From positions 1 through 29,361 of the forward strand of contig JBDTNK010000025.1 of assembly GCA_039933775.1 (NCBI GenBank): a stretch of 29,361 nt of DNA, read 5' to 3'. The notes below the pieces were generated by a model. It ran no database searches. It saw only the letters and a list, made by a program, of their open reading frames with translations, and was not told the DNA's origin. Made by a program: the position numbers and the translations under genes. Positions 23,070-29,361 of the stretch are shown in pieces. This stretch comes from JBDTNK01 sp039933775 (GTDB taxonomy: Bacteria > Chloroflexota > Limnocylindria > QHBO01). The first letter of the stretch is position 1. Every line of letters starts with the position of its first letter.

Positions 23070-23920
23070 CGCACCTCGCGGCGCGCGGCCTCGAGCACCT
23101 CGGCGCTCACTTCGGCCCACGCGCGATAGATCGCCGGCCCCGGATGGAAGGCATCTGACGCCAGCGACGCGGTGCGCGGATCGAGCCTGCCGCGCAGCTC
23201 ATGCGCCAGGTCGACGTAGATCGCCCCGGCCGCGGCAGTCTCGGCTCGCTGGACCCGTCGCAGCAGGCCGCCGAGCAGGTCGCCGAGCATGATGAGCGGC
23301 TCGTGGCCGGGCAGCGCGCCGCGGAAGCGGGGGATGCCGATGACCACGATCTCTGCCCTCGGCGCGCTCTCGTGGATCGCGGCCAGCAGCCGGCGCATCG
23401 CCAGCCGGAAGGCGCGTGGCGATGTCGCGCGGATAACGTCGTTGGCACCGATGCTCACCGCCACGATGTCCGCGTCGGGCAGCGGCGGCCGCGAGTCGGG
23501 GAGATGCGGCCGCAGCGGATGTCGTGCGCGGAGCAGCTGATCGCTCACCACGTCCACGGCGCGCGCCCCGGCCCAGCCGTAGCTGAGCACGCGGACGCCG
23601 CGATCGCGGTCGGCCGCGATGCGCTCGGCAAGCTGGACCGGCATCGAATCCTCTGCTCGATCCACGCCGACCCCCGCCGCCGTGGAGTCGCCGAAGACGA
23701 CGAGCTCGAGCGGCACCTCGTTGTCCGCCAGCCCGCGACCCGGCGGGGCGATGAGCTGATAGATGTAGAACCCCGGATGGCCCGGCAGCAGCGCCATGCC
23801 ACGCAGCCTGCGCAGCCGCCACGCGACCAGCGCGGCGCCCGCGCCGGAGGCGAGCGCCAGCCCCAGGCCTGCAACCCGTCCGAGCCTGGTCAGGTCAGAT
23901 GGCACCGGCGGCGGTGGCAT
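23066..23920 (-). CDS. Membrane-anchored SGNH/GDSL-family hydrolase
   Basis: Predicted serine esterase or deacetylase acting at or outside the membrane. The 284-residue product has one N-terminal hydrophobic helix (about 15-33, VAGLGLALASGAGAALVAW), then the SGNH blocks: FGDST with nucleophile Ser79, the block II Gly in YGWAGA, SIGAND (Asn160), and DAFH with Asp256 and His259. All four catalytic positions are present. It overlaps the upstream secreted-protein gene by 26 bp (start 23920, upstream stop 23895), so translation is probably coupled. Facing it is the cellulose-synthase-like gene, whose stop shares the CTAG at 23066-23069. A role in polysaccharide or peptidoglycan deacylation would fit this context but is inference. 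The start could be slightly downstream. Confidence 0.88.
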   Translation of the reverse strand: MPPPPVPSDLTRLGRVAGLGLALASGAGAALVAWRLRRLRGMALLPGHPGFYIYQLIAPPGRGLADNEVPLELVVFGDSTAAGVGVDRAEDSMPVQLAERIAADRDRGVRVLSYGWAGARAVDVVSDQLLRARHPLRPHLPDSRPPLPDADIVAVSIGANDVIRATSPRAFRLAMRRLLAAIHESAPRAEIVVIGIPRFRGALPGHEPLIMLGDLLGGLLRRVQRAETAAAGAIYVDLAHELRGRLDPRTASLASDAFHPGPAIYRAWAEVSAEVLEAARREVR

Positions 23921-25109
23921 CTGGCCGCAGGATCGGTCGATCGGGCAGCGGCGCCCCGTCCAGGTAGAGCTCGACCGTCACGATGCCCTCGGCCAGCGGT
24001 GCGTCGCTCACCAGCGCCCAGGCCATGTGCGACAGGTTCGCGACGCGCTGGTCCGGCGTTCCGTAGTAGCAGGGGCAGGAGTCGACGATCGGAAGCTCGA
24101 CACATCGGTCCGCACACACGACCACCTGTTCCGCCTGCGGGCCTGACAGCGCGCCGCCCAGCGCCGACGGCAGCGCCACCGTCGGACGGCCCTCCCATCC
24201 CGCCTGCTCGGCGTACGAGCTGGCGGCGCCGGTGACGATGCGGGTGGCGGCCGCGACCGGAGCGGTTCCGGCGTGCAGCGTCGCCGCGGGCGTCAGCTCG
24301 GGGTCGCCGGCGAAGGCGTACCAGTACTCGGTCTTGCCGTCGAGGTAGGGCGAGTGGTGCAGCCATACCTGGCGGCCGGCGACGGCGGCATCGGGCAGCA
24401 TGGCAAGCGCATCGGGGCTGAAGTTCGGCTCCGCGGCATAGACCTGGCCGTAGGTCCAATCGGGGTGCTCGAGCATGGTGCTGATGAGCCGCGCGGCGCC
24501 GTCGTAGAAGTCGGTCGCGAAGTAGGCGCTGGCGGCCAGGTCGTCGAGCGGCGCGCGGGCGTAGCCGGCGACGCGTGCCTGGGCCTGCTCCAGCGTGGCG
24601 GGGAGATCGAAGCCCTCGCTCGCGCCGGGGGCGTAGCAGGCGTTGGAGTAGATCATCACCCAGCCGGGCGCCGGTCGCGCGTTGGCCGCGATCCAGGCCT
24701 CGCCGTAGTAGGCCAGCGTGCCGTCCTGCCACGAGTCGGCATGGGTGCCGTGGGCGTTGGGACCCTGCAGGCCCCAGCCGTTGACCGCCGCCGGGTCAGC
24801 GCTGCCGTACGGGTTGGGCACCCCGATGCCGTGGCCCAGGTAGACCACGATGTTGGCGCCCTCCACCGCGGCGAGCACCTTGTCGGGCGTGGCGTCGGGC
24901 GAGAAGGCGGTGGCGACCGTCGCGCCGCCCGCCTCGGCCGCCGTCACCGCGGCGGCGGCGATGGCCAGGTACGTCGGCGTCAGCTCCTCGCCCACCGGGC
25001 CCACGATGACCGCCACCTTGAGCGCGGGGCGCTCGTCAGCGGCCGCTTGCGCCGGCAACGAGGCCAGCAACGAGAGGAGCGCCAGGACCAGGACAGCGGT
25101 TCGCCGCAC
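23895..25109 (-). CDS. Secreted protein with clan-CD-like His/Cys dyad and C-terminal double-psi-beta-barrel-like domain
   Basis: I do not recognise a named family. With the GTG start at 25109 the product has 404 residues and a clear signal peptide (RRTAVLVLALLSLLASLPAQA, cut near 23). Residues 30-160 read as alternating strands and helices: KVAVIVGP, ATVATAFSP, NIVVYLGHG (His93) and GWVMIYSNACYAPG (Cys158). The order strand-GHG then strand-xAC is that of caspase/gingipain/CHAT-type clan CD peptidases. Residues about 290-382 (TGAASSYAEQAGWEG..., CVELPIVDSCPCYYG, DQRVANLS, LAEGIVTVEL) resemble RlpA/expansin-type double-psi beta-barrels. Four cysteines (332, 336, 345, 347) may form disulfides. 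The start is uncertain: an ATG at 25163 would give an 18-residue longer N-terminus. The SGNH hydrolase gene overlaps its end. Protease activity is inferred, not shown. Confidence 0.7.
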   Translation of the reverse strand: MRRTAVLVLALLSLLASLPAQAAADERPALKVAVIVGPVGEELTPTYLAIAAAAVTAAEAGGATVATAFSPDATPDKVLAAVEGANIVVYLGHGIGVPNPYGSADPAAVNGWGLQGPNAHGTHADSWQDGTLAYYGEAWIAANARPAPGWVMIYSNACYAPGASEGFDLPATLEQAQARVAGYARAPLDDLAASAYFATDFYDGAARLISTMLEHPDWTYGQVYAAEPNFSPDALAMLPDAAVAGRQVWLHHSPYLDGKTEYWYAFAGDPELTPAATLHAGTAPVAAATRIVTGAASSYAEQAGWEGRPTVALPSALGGALSGPQAEQVVVCADRCVELPIVDSCPCYYGTPDQRVANLSHMAWALVSDAPLAEGIVTVELYLDGAPLPDRPILRPDATAAGAI

Positions 25110-25194
25110 GCAAGCACCATCGGGACACAGGATGGACAACGAACCGTGCGGCGCTCGGAGCATCGATTGCCGCTCGGGGCGCACAGGATCGCAC

Positions 25195-25211
25195 GTCGAA
25201 TCGGGCTCGAC
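25195..25211. promoter_or_regulatory. Short inverted repeat in a divergent intergenic region
   Basis: GTCGA-(7 nt)-TCGAC lies roughly midway in the 147-bp gap between the divergent genes starting at 25109 and 25257. It could be an operator shared by both, but a 5-bp half-site can arise by chance in DNA of this composition. Confidence 0.2.
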
Positions 25212-25244
25212 AAGCAATTCGGACCGGGTGGTGCGCGAAGGCGC

Positions 25245-25250
25245 CACAAT
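25245..25250 (+). promoter_or_regulatory. -10-like hexamer for leaderless lipid-kinase mRNA
   Basis: CACAAT lies 6 nt before the ATG at 25257. No Shine-Dalgarno is present. The spacing agrees with the other leaderless candidates, but the first base departs from the TAnnnT consensus. Confidence 0.4.
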
Positions 25251-25256
25251 GCGCCG

Positions 25257-26201
25257 ATGCCGGCCGCCAGCGCCCTGATCCTCCTCAACCCGATCGCGGG
25301 TGGCGGCCGCGCGTCGCGCCTCGTCCACCGCATCGCCGCGCTGAGCGGCACATCGGCGGTGCTCGTCGTCGGCGCGTCGACGGACCACGTCAGCGAATTG
25401 GCGCGCGACGCGGCGAAGGACGGCTACTCACGCGTCATCGCGGCGGGTGGCGACGGAACGGTCCAGGCCGTCATCAACGGTCTGATGGCGACCGGCGAGG
25501 GGAGGCCGCAGCTCGGCATCGTGCCGATCGGCAGCGGCAACGACCTGTCCCGGAGCCTGGGGATGCCGCGCTCGCTGCGCGAGGCGGTGGACCTCGCCCT
25601 GCACAGCGCCTGCGCCCCGATGGACCTCGCGCTGGCGCGGGCCGAGGGATCGTATCGCTGGTTCGGCTCGGCGGCGGGAGTCGGCTTCGATGCGCAGGTC
25701 GCGACGGCCATGGCCGGGAGGCGCGGCAGATGGCAGCGGGGCAAAATCGGGTACCTGGCCACCACGCTGGCCGAGCTGCGCCGGACGCGAAATCATCGCG
25801 TGCGGCTCAGCGCGCGGCACGGCGACGCCGAATGGAGCGAGGAGCTGACAATCCTGCTGGCCGTCGTCGCCAACGGCGCGTACTACGGCGGAGGCATGCG
25901 GATCGCCCCCGACGCCACGGCCGGCGATGGGCTGTTGGACCTCATCACCATCGCCGACGTGTCGCGCATGACGGCGTTGCGACAGCTGCCGAACCTGTAC
26001 CGCGGCACCCACCTGCGCCACCCGGCAGTCAACGCCCGGCGCCTGACGGCGATCGAGATCGAGCCACTCGACGGCGATCCGTTGCCGCTGCACCTGGACG
26101 GCGAGCCATGGCAGCGGACGCCGGTGCGCATCGAGCTGCATCCCGCGGCGATCGCGGTGGCTGGCAGCCTGCGAGCTGAATCGGCTAGCCTTCGCGGGTG
26201 A
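25257..26201 (+). CDS. Diacylglycerol kinase-family lipid kinase (YegS/DgkB/BmrU-like)
   Basis: ATP-dependent kinase of a membrane lipid, probably diacylglycerol or a related alcohol, acting at the cytoplasmic face in phospholipid recycling. The 314-residue product has the N-terminal strand LILLNPIAGGG (7-17), the nucleotide-binding GGDGT (64-68), IVPIGSGNDLSRSLG (88-102) and, in the second domain, GSAAGVGFDAQVA, GKIGYLATTL and GGGMRIAPDATAGDGLLDL, which are all diagnostic. Length is normal for the family. I chose ATG 25257 because the family N-terminus begins there; the long upstream frame is antisense to the secreted-protein gene. Its TGA overlaps the next GTG by 4 bp (GTGA), implying coupled translation. 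Confidence 0.93.
   Translation: MPAASALILLNPIAGGGRASRLVHRIAALSGTSAVLVVGASTDHVSELARDAAKDGYSRVIAAGGDGTVQAVINGLMATGEGRPQLGIVPIGSGNDLSRSLGMPRSLREAVDLALHSACAPMDLALARAEGSYRWFGSAAGVGFDAQVATAMAGRRGRWQRGKIGYLATTLAELRRTRNHRVRLSARHGDAEWSEELTILLAVVANGAYYGGGMRIAPDATAGDGLLDLITIADVSRMTALRQLPNLYRGTHLRHPAVNARRLTAIEIEPLDGDPLPLHLDGEPWQRTPVRIELHPAAIAVAGSLRAESASLRG
26186..26191 (+). promoter_or_regulatory. -10-like hexamer before the DUF2171-like gene
   Basis: TAGCCT lies 6 nt before the GTG at 26198 and inside the end of the lipid-kinase gene. It would allow separate leaderless transcription in addition to read-through from upstream. Confidence 0.35.
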
Positions 26202-26461
26202 ACGACGCCGCTGCACCAGGCACGATCGAGGTCGGGATGGCGCTCTCCGACGCATCGGGGCAACGGATCGGAACCATCGACGCCGTCTTCGTGGACTACA
26301 TCCTGGTTCGAACCGCGGCACTGGTTCCGGTCGACGTGTACGTCCCGGTCGCCGAAACCTCCGCAGCCCCGGACGGCGGGTTGCGCGTGGCGGTGCCGCG
26401 CGAGGAAGCGATCGAGCGCTGGCATCGACCGCTGAAGCGCGCACCGCACGCTGACCAGTGA
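26198..26461 (+). CDS. Small DUF2171/PRC-barrel-like protein
   Basis: An 87-residue soluble protein. The pattern VGMALSDASGQRIGTIDAVFVDYILVRT followed by VDVYVPVAETSAAPDGGLRVAVPREEAIER resembles DUF2171 and PRC-barrel domains, which start with a 'G-x-x-V-x-D-x-x-G-x-x-I-G-x-V/I' strand pair and a second half containing 'YIP...V'. Function of such stand-alone domains is not established. It starts with GTG overlapping the lipid-kinase TGA by 4 bp and ends 45 bp before thrS. The overlap suggests co-expression with the lipid kinase. Confidence 0.7.
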   Translation: MNDAAAPGTIEVGMALSDASGQRIGTIDAVFVDYILVRTAALVPVDVYVPVAETSAAPDGGLRVAVPREEAIERWHRPLKRAPHADQ

Positions 26462-26490
26462 GAGCGGCGGCATCGGTCCATCGCGTGCGT

Positions 26491-26496
26491 TACGCT
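26491..26496 (+). promoter_or_regulatory. -10-like hexamer before thrS
   Basis: TACGCT lies 10 nt before the ATG at 26507. No Shine-Dalgarno is present in the 45-bp gap, so thrS may be translated from a leaderless or near-leaderless mRNA. Confidence 0.4.
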
Positions 26497-26506
26497 TGCG
26501 CCCACG

Positions 26507-28333
26507 ATGGTGATTGACTCCGACGAGATCGAATTCGGCGGCGCCTCCGACCTGCTCGGGGGCGGGAAGACGAGCGACGACCTGGGCCCGATGCGCCACT
26601 CCGCGGCGCACATGATGGCGGCTGCGGTGCTCGAATTGTTCCCCGATGCCAAGCTCGGCGTGGGTCCCGCGATCAAAGACGGCTTCTATTACGACCTGGA
26701 CCTGCCGCGCCCGCTGACGCCGGCTGACCTGGAGCAGATCGAGACGAAGATGCGCGCCCAGCAGGCGGCGGACCTGAGCTTCGAGCACTCCCAGGATCTG
26801 CCGCGGGAGCAGGCGATCGAGCGGCTGCGCGCGGCGAACCAGCCATACAAGGTCGAGATCGTGCAGGACCTGCCCGAGTCCGAGGGGCCGACGGTCAGCT
26901 TCTACCGCCACGGAACGTTCGAGGACCTGTGTCGCGGCGGCCACCTGGCCTCCACGAGCCAGCTCGGCCCGTTCAAGCTGCTGCATACCGCCGGGGCCTA
27001 CTGGCGCGGTGACGAGAAGCGACCGATGCTGCAGCGCATCTACGGCACCGCCTGGCCGACCCAGGAAGAGCTGGACCGCTACCTGTGGCGCATGGAGGAG
27101 GCCAAGAAGCGCGACCATCGCCGCCTCGGCCGCGAACTGGATCTCTTCACCTTCCACCCCGAATCACCGGCCGCCCCGTTCTTCCATCCGCGCGGCATGG
27201 CGATCTGGCGCGCCCTCGAGGCCTGGTCACTCGAGGTGCGGCGCGGCGGCGGCTTCAGCGAGGTGCGCACGCCGAGCCTGGTCCGCAAGGAGCTGTGGGA
27301 GACTTCGGGCCATTGGGGCAACTACCAGGACAACATGTTCGTGCTCGACGACTACGACCACGTGTCGGGACTCAAGCCGATGAACTGCCCCGAAGAGATC
27401 CTCGTGTACAAGACGCGCGCGCGGTCGTACCGCGACTTGCCGCTGCGTTTCGCCGACTACAGCACCCTCTTCCGCAAGGAGCGCACCGGGGTGCTGGCTG
27501 GCATGTTCCGCGTGCGCCAGCTGACCCAGGACGACAGTCACGTCTTCTGCCGCGACGACCAGGTCGACGACGAGCTGCGACTGGCCCTGGCGCTCGTGCG
27601 GCGCCAGTACGCGCCGTTCGGCTTCGAGCCACGCGCCAAGCTGGCCACGCGGCCGGAGAAGCGCCTCGGCTCGGACGAGTTCTGGGAGCGGGCCGAGGAT
27701 CGTCTCCGCGAGCGCCTCGAGGAGGACGGCATGGCCTACACCCTCGATCCCGGCGGCGGCGCGTTCTATGCCCCCAAGATCGATATCTTCATCGAGGACG
27801 CCCTAGGCCGCGAGTGGCAGATGGCCACGATCCAGGCCGACTATCAGCTGCCGCAGCGCTTCGATCTGGAATATCGGGCGACCGATGGTGGCTTCGAACG
27901 GCCGGTGATCATCCACTACGCGATCTACGGCTCGTTCGAGCGCTTCATCGGCATCCTGACCGAGCACTTCGCCGGCGCCTTCCCATTCTGGGTCGCACCG
28001 CTGCAGGTCGCGATCGTGCCGATCGCCGATCGCCACCTCGAATACGCGGCGCGCGTGCAGGCGGCGCTCGCCGAGGCGGGGATCCTGGCCGGGGTCGATG
28101 ACCGCAGCGAGCGGATGCAGCTCAAGCTGCGCGACGCGCAGGAACAGAAGGTGCCGGTGATGGTCGTGGTAGGGGATCGCGACCAGGAGGCCGGCGCCGT
28201 ATCGGTTCGACTGCGCACCGGCGAGAAATCGGCCGAGGCCGTGCCGCTCGACGAGTTTGTGGCCGGTCTTGCGGCCCGCGCGTCGGCCCGCGAGCTGTGG
28301 CCTTACGCCGAGGGCGACGGCGCTCCGGCTTGA
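26507..28333 (+). CDS. thrS: Threonyl-tRNA synthetase lacking the TGS domain
   Basis: Charges tRNA-Thr with threonine. The 608-residue product lacks the ~60-residue TGS domain of typical bacterial enzymes (about 640 residues) and begins with a short tail followed by the editing domain, where HSAAH (His31, His35) and CRGGH (Cys142, His146) form the second-additional-domain site for serine removal. The class II core has the zinc ligands Cys294 (MNCPEE), His345 (QDDSHVFC) and His470 (IIHYAIYGSFERF), motif 2 FRKERTGVLAGMFRVRQL and motif 3 GSFERFIGILTEHFAG. The anticodon-binding domain covers the last ~100 residues. The usual MNCPxH is MNCPEE here. It is followed 10 bp later by a VOC gene and then infC. 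The ATG could also be the adjacent GTG at 26510. Confidence 0.95.
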   Translation: MVIDSDEIEFGGASDLLGGGKTSDDLGPMRHSAAHMMAAAVLELFPDAKLGVGPAIKDGFYYDLDLPRPLTPADLEQIETKMRAQQAADLSFEHSQDLPREQAIERLRAANQPYKVEIVQDLPESEGPTVSFYRHGTFEDLCRGGHLASTSQLGPFKLLHTAGAYWRGDEKRPMLQRIYGTAWPTQEELDRYLWRMEEAKKRDHRRLGRELDLFTFHPESPAAPFFHPRGMAIWRALEAWSLEVRRGGGFSEVRTPSLVRKELWETSGHWGNYQDNMFVLDDYDHVSGLKPMNCPEEILVYKTRARSYRDLPLRFADYSTLFRKERTGVLAGMFRVRQLTQDDSHVFCRDDQVDDELRLALALVRRQYAPFGFEPRAKLATRPEKRLGSDEFWERAEDRLRERLEEDGMAYTLDPGGGAFYAPKIDIFIEDALGREWQMATIQADYQLPQRFDLEYRATDGGFERPVIIHYAIYGSFERFIGILTEHFAGAFPFWVAPLQVAIVPIADRHLEYAARVQAALAEAGILAGVDDRSERMQLKLRDAQEQKVPVMVVVGDRDQEAGAVSVRLRTGEKSAEAVPLDEFVAGLAARASARELWPYAEGDGAPA

Positions 28334-28343
28334 CGGCTTCGCG

Positions 28344-28709
28344 ATGAAGAAGATGCGCGCCATCGGTCAGCTGGCACTGCGCTCGACAGACCCCGTGCGC
28401 GTGGCCGAGTTCTACGAATCGGCCTTTGGCTTTCGGCGCCTGGCCGCCGACGACGGCGCCGCGGATCTTGAGCTCTCCGGCTTCGAGCTCTCATTCCGGC
28501 GCGGCGACGAGGCGACGCGCGAGGGGATCCAGATCGGCTTCAAGGTCGAGACCGCCGGCGAGGTCGACGCCTGGGCACAGGAGCTCAGCCGGCGCGGGTT
28601 CGCGCTCGTCGCGCCACCATCGGGAGACCGATGGGAGGGCAGCCGCTCATTCCGCGTCGCGGACCCCGACGGCCGCCAGGTGGCGATCTTCTACGACTAC
28701 CCGAGGTAG
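28344..28709 (+). CDS. VOC (glyoxalase/bleomycin-resistance fold) family protein
   Basis: A 121-residue, single-module vicinal-oxygen-chelate protein; the catalytic role is unknown. The first half (AIGQLALRSTDPVRVAEFYESAFGFRRL) and the end (FRVADPDGRQVAIFYDYPR) match the fold. The first metal-ligand position, normally His or Glu in the opening strand, appears to be Gln (IGQLAL), and the final strand ends IFYDYP where many enzymes have a Glu, so metal binding is doubtful. I chose ATG 28344 because the fold begins there; ATG 28353 is an alternative. It lies 10 bp after thrS and is probably co-transcribed. A hairpin follows at 28715. Confidence 0.8.
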   Translation: MKKMRAIGQLALRSTDPVRVAEFYESAFGFRRLAADDGAADLELSGFELSFRRGDEATREGIQIGFKVETAGEVDAWAQELSRRGFALVAPPSGDRWEGSRSFRVADPDGRQVAIFYDYPR

Positions 28710-28714
28710 CCAGG

Positions 28715-28753
28715 GGACGCCGCGATCTCGGCCAGAAATCGAGGGCGGCGTCC
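28715..28753 (+). terminator. Strong hairpin between the VOC gene and infC promoter
   Basis: GGACGCCGC (28715-28723) pairs perfectly with GCGGCGTCC (28745-28753), and an inner CTCG/CGAG stem (28727-28730, 28740-28743) extends it. It starts 5 nt after the VOC stop codon. There is no T-tract immediately after it, so it may end or stabilise the upstream transcript without being a classical intrinsic terminator. It directly abuts the -35 of the infC promoter. Confidence 0.6.
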
Positions 28754-28754
28754 G

Positions 28755-28784
28755 TTGACCAGCCGTTCGTTTTCGGGGTACACT
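28755..28784 (+). promoter_or_regulatory. Sigma-70-type promoter of infC
   Basis: TTGACC (28755-28760) and TACACT (28779-28784) are spaced 18 nt apart. The predicted start near 28791 gives a leader of about 75 nt. The leader carries the heptamer CGGTGGC twice (28811-28817 and 28835-28841), and GCCA/TGGC arms that could form a weak hairpin before the ribosome site. Confidence 0.65.
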
Positions 28785-28851
28785 CCTTCGGCGTTTTCGC
28801 ATTCCATGTTCGGTGGCCATTCGGCTGTATCGGCCGGTGGCTTCTTTGTTG

Positions 28852-28857
28852 AAAGGA
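28852..28857 (+). promoter_or_regulatory. Shine-Dalgarno that places infC initiation on an ATC codon
   Basis: AAAGGA is followed by 7 nt and ATC (28865-28867) in the IF3 frame. The in-frame TGA at 28850-28852 rules out any start further upstream, and no ATG, GTG or TTG lies in frame between that stop and residue 10. Confidence 0.75.
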
Positions 28858-28864
28858 CACAGCA

Positions 28865-29361
28865 ATCGCAAGGGATCTCCGCATCAATGAGATGATCCGC
28901 ATTCGTGAAGTGCGCGTCATCGATGAAGAAGGCCAGCAGCTCGGCGTCATGGCAACCATCGATGCCCAACAGCTCGCCAGGGAGAAGGGTCTCGACCTCG
29001 TCGAGGTCGCCCCGACAGCGGTCCCTCCGGTTTGCCGAATCCTCGACTATGGGCAGTACAAATACGAGCTTCAGAAGCGCGATCGCGACGCGAAGAAGAA
29101 GCAGAAGGGCCAGTCCTTCAAGGAGGTCCGGCTCGCCGTCAAGATCGACACGAATGACCTGCGCACCAAGGTCCGGCGCGCCGGGGAGTTCCTGGACGAC
29201 GGTCATCGCGTCAAGGTCACGGTCCGCTTCCGTGGGCGCGAGATCAGCCACGCGAACCTTGGTCGCGACCTGCTGGTCAAGGCAGCGGATATGATCAGCG
29301 AGCACGGGATCATCGAGCGGCAGCCACTGCTCGAGGGTCGCAGCATGTACATCGTCATGGC
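28865..29361 (+). CDS. infC: Translation initiation factor IF-3 (3' end beyond the window), non-canonical ATC start
   Basis: IF3 binds the 30S subunit, blocks 50S joining and checks the start codon. The visible 165 residues cover both domains: N-domain (RINEMIRIREVRVIDEEGQQLG, LDLVEVAPTAVPPVCRILDYGQYKYE), the Lys-rich linker (AKKKQKGQ) and most of the C-domain (FKEVRLAVKIDTNDL, VKVTVRFRGREISH). The gene runs off the window a few residues short of the expected end. The first in-frame ATG (28892) lies inside the conserved N-terminus, so initiation must be upstream; ATC 28865, 7 nt after AAAGGA, is the only well-placed codon. Rare AUU starts of infC in E. coli and other bacteria allow IF3 to repress its own translation, and the same control is likely here. 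rpmI and rplT would be expected just outside. Confidence 0.93.
   Translation, partial: MARDLRINEMIRIREVRVIDEEGQQLGVMATIDAQQLAREKGLDLVEVAPTAVPPVCRILDYGQYKYELQKRDRDAKKKQKGQSFKEVRLAVKIDTNDLRTKVRRAGEFLDDGHRVKVTVRFRGREISHANLGRDLLVKAADMISEHGIIERQPLLEGRSMYIVM

Noticed and set aside
24273..25256. Upstream extension of the lipid-kinase frame
   Set aside because: It lies antisense to the secreted His/Cys protein; lipid-kinase homology begins at 25257.
25883..27157. Minus-strand frame of about 424 codons across the lipid kinase, DUF2171-like and thrS genes
   Set aside because: It spans three supported plus-strand genes and shows no domain or signal.

Overview
The window is GC-rich (roughly two thirds G+C by eye), gene-dense bacterial chromosome with no insertion sequence, phage, CRISPR or tRNA gene that I can see. 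No gap between genes exceeds about 210 bp, so no gene-free stretch longer than 300 bp exists. The gene content suggests a free-living, high-GC, Gram-positive-related or Chloroflexota-like bacterium. Pointers are a threonyl-tRNA synthetase that lacks the TGS domain, a zinc-ribbon/nucleotidyl-cyclase/AAA/TPR regulator, a TPM-domain protein paired with PspA, a UvrD helicase with an HRDC tail, and a mixture of leaderless and Shine-Dalgarno-led genes. The lineage is an inference (best guess Chloroflexota); no marker here settles it.

Layout. 1-1298: 3' part of a DEAD-box RNA helicase, closed by a hairpin terminator. 1364-3325 (-): UvrD/PcrA-like helicase with HRDC domain. 3343-4453 (+): GNAT acetyltransferase and a small four-helix membrane protein. 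4464-5339 (-): lipoprotein D,D-carboxypeptidase of the VanY type. 5366-9571 (-): a secreted 1401-residue GH13 amylopullulanase-type enzyme with several starch-binding and FnIII modules. 9780-13980 (+): TPM-domain coiled-coil protein, PspA/IM30 and pyruvate kinase. 13987-15030 (-): threonine aldolase. 15155-16222 (+): secreted DUF11-like protein. 16244-19408 (-): large cyclase/AAA/TPR regulator. 19484-23069 (+): membrane-fused, Tat-signal molybdopterin oxidoreductase, then a cellulose-synthase-like glycosyltransferase with a PilZ domain. 23066-25109 (-): SGNH hydrolase and, upstream of it, a secreted protein with a His/Cys dyad and a double-psi-beta-barrel-like tail. 25257-29361 (+): diacylglycerol-kinase-family lipid kinase, DUF2171-like protein, thrS, a VOC-fold protein, and infC (cut by the window end).

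Themes. Much of the window concerns the cell envelope and outside world: starch breakdown, peptidoglycan trimming, exopolysaccharide synthesis with probable c-di-GMP control, membrane-stress proteins, and several secreted proteins of unknown role. The thrS...infC end is the familiar translation cluster with a VOC gene inserted. Two regulatory signals stand out. First, at least nine genes have a TAnnnT-like -10 hexamer only 6-10 nt before the start codon, implying leaderless mRNAs. Second, infC has no ATG at the expected place but an ATC codon 7 nt after a good Shine-Dalgarno, the known rare-start autoregulation of IF3. The most novel-looking protein is the His/Cys-dyad plus barrel protein at 23895-25109.
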